Source of the DNA: Agromyces sp. Leaf222
GTDB lineage: Bacteria; Actinomycetota; Actinomycetes; Actinomycetales; Microbacteriaceae
Length of the DNA: 64,000 bases
Reading direction: 5' to 3'
Assembly (NCBI RefSeq): GCF_001421565.1
Contig: NZ_LMKQ01000001.1
Location: 1,673,651 to 1,737,650 of the forward strand
Shown: piece by piece, positions 58,087 to 64,000 of the stretch
How positions within the stretch are numbered: position 1 is the stretch's first letter
Layout: every line of letters begins with the position of its first letter
Program-made: the position numbers and the translations under genes
Notes under the pieces: generated by a model
Database searches by the model: none
Seen by the model: only the letters and a program-made list of their open reading frames with translations
Told to the model about the DNA's origin: nothing

Positions 58087-59636
58087 AGCTGCGGCTGCTC
58101 GGCAACATCTTCCAGCGAAGCCCGTGGCAGATCGTGGGCATCTCGCTCGGCATCGTGTACGGACTCGTGATGTCGGTGCTGCTGTTCGGCGCGCTCGTCG
58201 GGCTGCGCGCCGTTGAAGACGTGACGCTCGTGCGCGACGGCCTGATCGTCGCCGGAAGCCTGACGATGATCGGCTTCGTGGTCTTCCCGCTGCTGTTCGG
58301 CACCGACGACACCATGGATCCGCGGCGGTTCGCGCTGTTCGGCATCCCCGATCGCACGCTCGCGCTCGGTCTCGCGCTCTCGGCGATGATCGGCATCCCG
58401 GCCATCGTGCTCGGCATCGTGCTGCTCGGCACCATCGTGACCTGGTCGCGCGGGGTCGGCGAGGTGATCTTCGCGATCCTCGGTGCCGCGCTCGCATTCG
58501 CGACGTGCCTCCTCGTGGCGCGGGTCGCGACCTCGGTCGCGTCGCTCCTGCTCGCGACCCGCCGCGCGAAGGAGATCGGGGGTGTGCTCGGCCTCGTCGT
58601 GCTCGTGCTGCTCTCGCCGGTCATCGTGGTGCTGGTGACGCTCGACTGGCAGACCGACGGACTCCTCTTCCTCGAGGGGCTCGCCAACGTGCTCGGCTGG
58701 ACGCCGCTCGGCGCCGCGTTCGCGGTTCCGGGCGATGCGGCCGCCGGCCTCTGGTTCGTCGCGATCGCGAAGCTGCTCATCGCGGCGGCGAGCCTCGCCG
58801 TGCTCTGGCTCGGCTGGCAGGCGCTCGTCGCCCGCATGCTCGTCACCCCCGGCCGCGAGGCATCCGCGAAGCAGTACCGGGGCCTCGGATGGTTCGATCG
58901 GATGCCGGGCACCGCCGCAGGTGCGATCGCCGCGCGTAGCCTCACCTACTGGGGTCGCGACGCGCGCTACTGGGTGTCGATCGTGATGCTGCCGCTCGTG
59001 CCGCTCATCGTGCTCGTGCCGCTCACGCTCGCCGGATTCCCGCTGACCGTGACCGCGCTCATCCCGGTGCCGCTGCTCTGCCTGCTGCTCGGCTGGACCC
59101 TGCACAACGACACCGCGTACGACAGCACCGCGGTCTGGCTGCACGTCGTCTCCGGCGTGCGCGGCAGGGCCGACCGGCTCGGCCGGCTCATCCCGGTGCT
59201 CATCGGCGGCATGCTCGTGATCGGCGTCGGCGCCGCGTTGACCATGATCGCGATCGACGACGACACCGTGCTGCCCTCCCTCATCGGCGTCAGCACGGCG
59301 CTGCTCTTCGGCGGACTCGGCGTCGGCTCCATCGGCTCGGCGCGGTTCCCGTACCCGGCCGTCAAGCCCGGCGACTCCCCGTTCCAGCAACCGCAGTCGA
59401 CGGGCGCGATCTCGGCGCTCGTGCAGTCGATCACGATGCTCGGATCACTCCTGGTCGCGGCCCCCGCCGTGTACTTCGCCTACCTCGGGCTCACGGGCGA
59501 CGCCAAGTGGCACGCGATCTCGTTCATCGCCGGAACCGCGGCGGGCGTGCTCGTGCTCGTCATCGGAGTCCTCGCCGGCGGCCGCGTGTTCGACCGGCGC
59601 GGGCCGGAGATCCTGGGCGCCGCGCTCCGCGCCTGA
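58062..59636 (+). CDS. ABC-2 type exporter permease, partner of the ATPase
   Basis: The protein has 524 residues from the GTG at 58062, which overlaps the ATPase by 25 bases and has GGAGGG upstream. About ten to twelve TM helices are visible: IVGISLGIVYGLVMSVLLFGALVG, LALGLALSAMIGIPAIVLGIVLLG, VLGLVVLVLLSPVIVVLVTLDW, a second half starting AAGAIAARSLTYWGRDARYW, and VSIVMLPLVPLIVLVPLTLAG. This resembles the duplicated permeases of actinobacterial ABC exporters. Substrate unknown. Confidence 0.85.
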   Translation: MVAQFLRLKLRLLGNIFQRSPWQIVGISLGIVYGLVMSVLLFGALVGLRAVEDVTLVRDGLIVAGSLTMIGFVVFPLLFGTDDTMDPRRFALFGIPDRTLALGLALSAMIGIPAIVLGIVLLGTIVTWSRGVGEVIFAILGAALAFATCLLVARVATSVASLLLATRRAKEIGGVLGLVVLVLLSPVIVVLVTLDWQTDGLLFLEGLANVLGWTPLGAAFAVPGDAAAGLWFVAIAKLLIAAASLAVLWLGWQALVARMLVTPGREASAKQYRGLGWFDRMPGTAAGAIAARSLTYWGRDARYWVSIVMLPLVPLIVLVPLTLAGFPLTVTALIPVPLLCLLLGWTLHNDTAYDSTAVWLHVVSGVRGRADRLGRLIPVLIGGMLVIGVGAALTMIAIDDDTVLPSLIGVSTALLFGGLGVGSIGSARFPYPAVKPGDSPFQQPQSTGAISALVQSITMLGSLLVAAPAVYFAYLGLTGDAKWHAISFIAGTAAGVLVLVIGVLAGGRVFDRRGPEILGAALRA

Positions 59637-59732
59637 CCCGTGCTCGCAGCCGGTCGCTTACTGCATCCGCGTCGTCGCGGCGCGTCGGTCGTCGCATCGG
59701 CGACGACCGGGCGGGGTGCGCATCGCTGGCCG

Positions 59733-59738
59733 TAGAAT
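59733..59738 (+). promoter_or_regulatory. -10 TAGAAT, six bases before the DUF3039 ATG
   Basis: TAGAAT, CGACCC, ATG at 59745. It is the best -10 match among the leaderless starts. Confidence 0.65.
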
Positions 59739-59744
59739 CGACCC

Positions 59745-60032
59745 ATGATCAAGTCCGTGAACGCCAGCATCGCCGATCCAGACGCCCCTGGCGGAGCCAC
59801 CTCGGTGCTCGACCGCGAACTCGAGAAGCTGCTTCAAGACGAGGCCATCGAGCCGGGCGACCACGAGCGCTTCTCGCACTACGTCAAGAAGGACAAGATC
59901 CTCGAGTCCGCGATGACCGGCAAGCCCGTCAAGGCGCTCTGCGGCAAGAAGTGGACGCCCGGGCGCGACCCCGAGAAGTTCCCGGTGTGCCCGACGTGCA
60001 AAGAGATCTACGAGCAGATGAAGAAGGGCTGA
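59745..60032 (+). CDS. DUF3039 family protein
   Basis: The protein has 95 residues. The helical N-terminus (TSVLDRELEKLLQDEAIEPGDHERFSHYVKKDKI) is followed by a likely zinc site: ALCGKKW and FPVCPTCKEIYEQM supply three Cys, plus His in HERFSHYV. The family is small, conserved in Actinobacteria and of unknown function. Convergent with pncB. Confidence 0.88.
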   Translation: MIKSVNASIADPDAPGGATSVLDRELEKLLQDEAIEPGDHERFSHYVKKDKILESAMTGKPVKALCGKKWTPGRDPEKFPVCPTCKEIYEQMKKG

Positions 60033-60116
60033 GCGCCCGCTCCAGCCGAGTTCCGCGCGGGCGAGCACCGCGAGGACCGCGACGACCGGCGTCCGAGGCC
60101 CGGTGCCGGACTCCGG

Positions 60117-61436
60117 TCAGCGGTACGTCGTCGGGATCGCGGCGTCGCCGCGTCCGAGCCGGAACGCCTCGATCGGCAGTTCCTGCATGACCTCTGCGCG
60201 GTGCGCCCTGGCCGCCGCGGTGCCCTCTGGCCCGAGGTGGGCGGCATCCGCGACCCCGCCGGTCATGAGCGGAACCATGAGCGGGCGCAGCCGGGTGCCC
60301 GGCTCGAACTCCGCCTCGCCGCCCGGGCCATCGCCGATGAACACGAGCTCCTCGCGGGCCGTGCGCGTGGAGTCGAGGCGCCGAGCCGCGTTCTTGCGGC
60401 CGCCGACGCTCGCCTTCGAGACGGAGGCCTTCGCGACCGGGACCCAGTCGCCGGCGTCGTCGCGACGGGCGACGAGCTTGAACACCATGCCGGCGGCGGG
60501 GGAGCCCGAGCCGGTCACGACGGACGTGCCGACGCCGTAGGCGTCGACGGGAGACCCCGAGAGGCCGGCGATGGTGAACTCGTCGAGGTCGCTCGTGACG
60601 GTGATGCGCGTGCCGACGGCGCCGAGCTCGTCGAGCTGGTCGCGCACGCCAGCGACGACGGCGGGCAGGTCGCCCGAGTCGATGCGCACGGCGCCGAGCT
60701 CGGTGCCGGCGACGCGCACGGCGGTCTCGACGCCCTGCCGGATGTCGTACGTGTCGACGAGCAGCGTCGTCTTGGGGCCGAAGGCCTCGACCTGCGCGCG
60801 GAACGCCTCCTCCTCCGAGTCGTGCAGCAGCGTGAACGCGTGCGCGGCGGTGCCCATGGTCGGGATGCCCCAGGTGCGGCCGGCCTCGAGGTTCGAGGTC
60901 GCATCGAACCCGGCGATGTACGCGGCGCGGGCGGCGGCCACTGCAGAGCGTTCGCCGGTGCGGCGCGAACCCATCTCGGCGAGCGGGCGCCCGAGCGCGA
61001 CCGACACCATGCGTGCGGCGGCGCTCGCGACCGACGAGTCGAAGTTCAGCGTCGACAGCACGAGCGTCTCGAGCATGACCGCCTCGGCGAAGGTCGCCTG
61101 GATCGTCAGCAGCGGGGATCCGGGGAAGTACACCTCGCCCTCGCGGTATCCCCACACGTCGCCGCGGAACCGGTAGTCGGCGAGCCAGTCGAGCGTCTCG
61201 GGCCGCACGACGCGATTGGCGCGAAGCCACTCGAGCTCGGCCTCCTCGAAGCGGAACTCCGTGATGAGCTCGAGCAGCCGCCCTGTGCCGACGACGACGC
61301 CGTAGCGGCGCCCGTCGGGCAGGCGGCGCGCGAACGCCTCGAAGAGGCTCTCCCGGTGCGCGGTGCCGTTCTGCAACGCGGCATCCACCATGGTGAGCTC
61401 GTATCGGTCGGTGAGCAGTGCTGAGGACCCGGTCAC
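60117..61436 (-). CDS. pncB: nicotinate phosphoribosyltransferase
   Basis: The protein has 439 residues from the GTG at 61436 ([16 protein letters not shown]). [75 protein letters not shown] and VRIDSGDL are conserved in PncB. It makes nicotinate mononucleotide from nicotinate and PRPP in NAD salvage. A TAGGCT -10 seven bases before the GTG selects this start; the upstream ORF extension is rejected. Divergent from murI. Confidence 0.94.
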   Translation of the reverse strand: MTGSSALLTDRYELTMVDAALQNGTAHRESLFEAFARRLPDGRRYGVVVGTGRLLELITEFRFEEAELEWLRANRVVRPETLDWLADYRFRGDVWGYREGEVYFPGSPLLTIQATFAEAVMLETLVLSTLNFDSSVASAAARMVSVALGRPLAEMGSRRTGERSAVAAARAAYIAGFDATSNLEAGRTWGIPTMGTAAHAFTLLHDSEEEAFRAQVEAFGPKTTLLVDTYDIRQGVETAVRVAGTELGAVRIDSGDLPAVVAGVRDQLDELGAVGTRITVTSDLDEFTIAGLSGSPVDAYGVGTSVVTGSGSPAAGMVFKLVARRDDAGDWVPVAKASVSKASVGGRKNAARRLDSTRTAREELVFIGDGPGGEAEFEPGTRLRPLMVPLMTGGVADAAHLGPEGTAAARAHRAEVMQELPIEAFRLGRGDAAIPTTYR

Positions 61437-61443
61437 GTCGATC

Positions 61444-61449
61444 AGCCTA
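61444..61449 (-). promoter_or_regulatory. -10 TAGGCT, seven bases before the pncB GTG
   Basis: The minus strand reads TAGGCT, GATCGAC, GTG. Confidence 0.5.
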
Positions 61450-61507
61450 CCGACGGATGCCGCGACGCGGCGTTCGCCCGGCGGACTCGCCGCGCGACCG
61501 ACTCGCC

Positions 61508-61513
61508 TAAGCT
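61508..61513 (+). promoter_or_regulatory. -10 TAAGCT, eight bases before the murI GTG
   Basis: TAAGCT, GGACTGTC, GTG at 61522. A leader of at most one or two bases is expected. Confidence 0.45.
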
Positions 61514-61521
61514 GGACTGTC

Positions 61522-62367
61522 GTGACGGATGCACCGATCGGGATCTTCGACTCCGGCGTCGGAGGGCTCACAGTGGCCCGAGCCGTGAAGGACCAGTTGC
61601 CCAACGAGTCGATCCTCTACATCGGCGACCTCGAGCACTCGCCCTACGGGCCGAAGCGCATCGCCGACGTCCGCGGCTACGCGCTCGCGGTGCTCGACGA
61701 CCTCGTCGCGCAGGGCGTGAAGATGCTCGTCATCGCCTGCAACACGGCATCCGCCGCGATGCTCCGCGACGCGCGCGAGCGCTACGACGTGCCCGTGGTC
61801 GAGGTGATCCAGCCCGCCGTTCGGCGTGCGGTCGCGACGACCCGCAACGGGCGGGTCGGCGTCATCGGCACGGCCGGAACGATCTCGTCGCGCGCCTACG
61901 ACGACGCGTTCGCCGCGGCCCCCCACCTCGACCTGCACACGGTCGCCTGCCCGCGGTTCGTGGAGTTCGTCGAGGCGGGTGTCACGAGCGGCGCCGAACT
62001 GCTCGCGGTCGCCGAGGAGTACCTCGCACCGCTGCGCGCCGCCGACGTCGACACGCTGGTGCTGGGCTGCACGCACTACCCGTTCCTCAAGGGCGCGATC
62101 TCGTACGTCATGGGCGAGCGCGTGTCGCTCGTCTCGAGCGACGTCGAGACCGCCAACGACGTGTACCGCGTGCTCGTCGGCAACGACATGGAGCGTCGGT
62201 CGGCCATGCCGCCCACCTACCGCTACGAGGCGACGGGCGGCTCCACGAGCGCGTTCCTCGACCTCGCGCACCGACTCATCGCCCCCGAGATCCCGAGCGT
62301 CGAGCTCGTCGAGACGGGCGCGGTCACCATTCCAGACCAGGTACGACTTCGACAGGAGAACGCATGA
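61522..62367 (+). CDS. murI: glutamate racemase
   Basis: The protein has 281 residues. [17 protein letters not shown] (with the Asp-Ser), [12 protein letters not shown] (first catalytic Cys), the middle [12 protein letters not shown] and [11 protein letters not shown] (second catalytic Cys) are all present. It supplies D-glutamate for peptidoglycan. The stop overlaps the rph ATG (ATGA). Confidence 0.95.
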   Translation: MTDAPIGIFDSGVGGLTVARAVKDQLPNESILYIGDLEHSPYGPKRIADVRGYALAVLDDLVAQGVKMLVIACNTASAAMLRDARERYDVPVVEVIQPAVRRAVATTRNGRVGVIGTAGTISSRAYDDAFAAAPHLDLHTVACPRFVEFVEAGVTSGAELLAVAEEYLAPLRAADVDTLVLGCTHYPFLKGAISYVMGERVSLVSSDVETANDVYRVLVGNDMERRSAMPPTYRYEATGGSTSAFLDLAHRLIAPEIPSVELVETGAVTIPDQVRLRQENA

Positions 62368-63125
62368 CCGAGGCACCAGCCCCCATCGTCCGCGCCGACG
62401 GCCGCGCACCCGACGACCTTCGCGAGGTGAGCATCGAGCGCGGCTGGAGCGAGCACGCCGAGGGCAGCGCGCTCATCTCGTTCGGCCGCACCAAGGTGCT
62501 CTGCACGGCGAGCTTCACGAACGGCGTTCCGCGGTGGATGTCGGGCAGCGGCAAGGGCTGGGTCACGGCCGAGTACGCCATGCTGCCGCGCGCGACGAAC
62601 ACGCGCAACGACCGCGAGGCCGTGAAGGGCCGCATCGGCGGGCGCACCCACGAGATCAGCCGCCTCATCGGCCGCAGCCTGCGGGCCGTCGTCGACATGA
62701 AGGGCCTCGGCGAGAACACGATCCAGATCGACTGCGACGTGCTGCAGGCCGACGGCGGCACCCGCACGGCGGCGATCACGGGCGCGTACGTCGCCATGGC
62801 CGACGCGATCGAGTGGGCGCGCGGCAAGAAGTTCATCGGCCAGAAGGCGCAGCCGCTCATCGACTCGGTCGCGGCGATCTCGGTCGGCATCGTCGCCGGC
62901 ACGCCCATGCTCGACCTCGCGTACACCGAGGACTCCCGCGCCGAGACCGACATGAACGTCGTCGCGACCGGTCGCGGCCTCTTCGTCGAGGTGCAGGGCA
63001 CCGCGGAGGGCGCGCCGTTCGACCGCCGGGAGCTCGACGCGCTGCTCGACCTGGCGCTGGGCGGCACCGCGTCGCTCACCGAGATCCAGCGTGCCGTGCT
63101 GGCCGAGGCCCGGGCGAACGCGTGA
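62364..63125 (+). CDS. rph: ribonuclease PH
   Basis: The protein has 253 residues. [73 protein letters not shown] and [22 protein letters not shown] are RNase PH signatures including the phosphate-binding Arg residues. It trims tRNA 3' ends phosphorolytically. Coupled to murI (ATGA) and rdgB (GTGA). Confidence 0.96.
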   Translation: MTEAPAPIVRADGRAPDDLREVSIERGWSEHAEGSALISFGRTKVLCTASFTNGVPRWMSGSGKGWVTAEYAMLPRATNTRNDREAVKGRIGGRTHEISRLIGRSLRAVVDMKGLGENTIQIDCDVLQADGGTRTAAITGAYVAMADAIEWARGKKFIGQKAQPLIDSVAAISVGIVAGTPMLDLAYTEDSRAETDMNVVATGRGLFVEVQGTAEGAPFDRRELDALLDLALGGTASLTEIQRAVLAEARANA

Positions 63126-63751
63126 GCCTCGAGATCGTCCTCGCGACCCACAACGCGCACAAGGTCGGCGAGTTCCAGCGCATCATCGGCGAGCGGATGC
63201 CGCACGTCGCCGTCGTCTCCTACGACGGACCCGAGCCGATCGAAGACGGCGTGACGTTCGCCGAGAACGCGCTCCTCAAGGCGCGTGCGGCGGCGGCGCA
63301 CACCGGACGCATCTCGCTCGCCGATGACTCCGGCATCGTCGTCGACGTGCTGGGCGAGGCCCCCGGCATCCTCTCGGCACGGTGGGCCGGTCACCGGGCC
63401 GGCGACGAGGCGAACCGCCGCCTGCTGCTCGACCAGCTCTCCGATCTCGCGCGCCCGAACCGCGGTGCGGAGTTCCGGTGCACCATCGCGCTGGTCGTGC
63501 CCGACGGGCTGATCCCCGGCGGCACGGAGTTCGTGGCCGAGGGTCGCTGGCGCGGCACGGTCGCATACGAGCCGCGCGGGTCGCACGGCTTCGGCTACGA
63601 CCCGATCTTCGAGCCCGACGGCCACGAGATCACGGCGGCCGAGCTGACGCCCGACGAGAAGAACGCCAAGAGCCACCGGGCGCTCGCGTTCGTCGAGCTG
63701 CTGCCGGAGCTCGAGCGCGTCGCCGGGCTGGTGGGCGAGCCCGAGGCCTGA
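63122..63751 (+). CDS. rdgB: RdgB/HAM1 XTP/dITP pyrophosphatase
   Basis: The protein has 209 residues from the GTG at 63122. [69 protein letters not shown] and [11 protein letters not shown] are the family motifs. It cleans inosine- and xanthosine-type triphosphates from the nucleotide pool. The murI-rph-rdgB order is common in Actinobacteria. Confidence 0.95.
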   Translation: MSLEIVLATHNAHKVGEFQRIIGERMPHVAVVSYDGPEPIEDGVTFAENALLKARAAAAHTGRISLADDSGIVVDVLGEAPGILSARWAGHRAGDEANRRLLLDQLSDLARPNRGAEFRCTIALVVPDGLIPGGTEFVAEGRWRGTVAYEPRGSHGFGYDPIFEPDGHEITAAELTPDEKNAKSHRALAFVELLPELERVAGLVGEPEA

Positions 63752-63796
63752 GAACGCGACTCATTCCCATCACGGGCGGGGCCGGCAAACGCCGCA

Positions 63797-63802
63797 TACG
63801 CT
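63797..63802 (+). promoter_or_regulatory. -10 TACGCT, seven bases before the CDF transporter ATG
   Basis: TACGCT, TGACGTG, ATG at 63810. Confidence 0.5.
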
Positions 63803-63809
63803 TGACGTG

Positions 63810-64000
63810 ATGGCGCACTCACACGATCACTCGCACGGCCACGCCCATGGCGCGGCGAATCGCACCCGGCTCTGGATCGCGATCGCCATCATCGGCGTGT
63901 TCCTCGTGGTGCAGGTCGTCGGCTCGGCGCTCACCGGGTCGCTCGCGCTGCTGGCCGACGCCGGCCACATGTCGAGCGACCTCATCGGCCTCGTCGTGGC
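63810..64000 (+). CDS. cation diffusion facilitator (CzcD/ZitB-like), 5' part, runs off the right edge
   Basis: The first 63 residues are visible. The His-rich cytoplasmic start MAHSHDHSHGHAHG precedes TM1 (LWIAIAIIGVFLVVQVVGSAL). SLALLADAGHMSSDLIGL is the conserved TM2 motif whose Asp and His form the zinc transport site. It exports Zn2+ or similar divalent metals by proton antiport. Confidence 0.9.
   Translation, partial: MAHSHDHSHGHAHGAANRTRLWIAIAIIGVFLVVQVVGSALTGSLALLADAGHMSSDLIGLVV

Overview
The window is a high-GC (roughly 70% by eye) actinobacterial chromosome segment. Gene content (AdnAB, NudC, DUF3107, DUF3039, UPF0182, HelR, a LexA box of the form TCGAAC-N4-GTTCGA, F420/LLM oxidoreductase) and codon use point to Micrococcales, most likely Microbacteriaceae and perhaps Agromyces or a close relative. 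The genus is an inference from style. There is no rRNA, CRISPR array, prophage, integrase or intact insertion sequence. About 50 protein genes and two tRNAs can be supported, plus a 5'-truncated view of one gene at each edge.

Layout. 1-2878: aminopeptidase P (partial), an EEP-fold phosphodiesterase and a PHP phosphoesterase. 2999-23950: an old actinobacterial housekeeping block (RhlE-type helicase, ferritin-like protein, DUF3107, AdnA, AdnB, an APH-fold pseudokinase, NudC, UvrD2-like helicase, an orphan TOMM-type cyclodehydratase, DUF2342 protein, PDZ/Lon-like protease, UPF0182). From memory this follows the order of the M. tuberculosis Rv3211 to Rv3193c region. 24036-26265: a secreted GH18 chitinase and two identical initiator tRNA genes. 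26405-31791: a sugar-acid cassette (IlvD/Edd dehydratase, SMP-30 lactonase, Zn-dehydrogenase, MFS transporter). 31865-34046: a short AlaRS-like protein and an esterase. 34166-38496: an AI-2E family permease, an SOS-controlled 87-residue protein, HelR with a rifamycin-associated element, and a YdhR-like monooxygenase. 38642-45449: accessory enzymes (SDR, LLM, secreted Ig-like protein, ClbS-like, amidohydrolase, GNAT, aminotransferase) with a duplicated start region and a gene fragment. 45618-47414: HtrA. 47607-55893: a wall-polymer locus built on CDP-activated alcohols. 56143-59636: an ABC ATPase with a very long disordered head, and its permease. 59745-64000: DUF3039, PncB, MurI-RNase PH-RdgB and the start of a CDF zinc transporter.

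Gene expression style. About 20 genes share one start architecture: a TANNNT -10 hexamer placed 6 (sometimes 7-8) bases before ATG/GTG, which predicts leaderless mRNAs. Tight operons use 4-base ATGA/GTGA overlaps (adnA-adnB, nudC-uvrD2, murI-rph-rdgB, aminotransferase-GNAT). Several convergent junctions carry perfect hairpins. Two of these are built from an oligomer, GGCATCCG/CGGATGCC, that is strongly over-represented across the window.

Most interesting points: the symmetric RAE palindrome with matched promoter elements on both sides in front of helR; the LexA box before an uncharacterised small gene; the catalytic-core-only AlaRS-like protein; the pseudokinase and orphan cyclodehydratase embedded in the DNA repair block; a 22-bp perfect palindrome with a second palindrome inside its loop; and a chimeric small ORF made from a duplicated promoter/start and the tail of a dehydrogenase.
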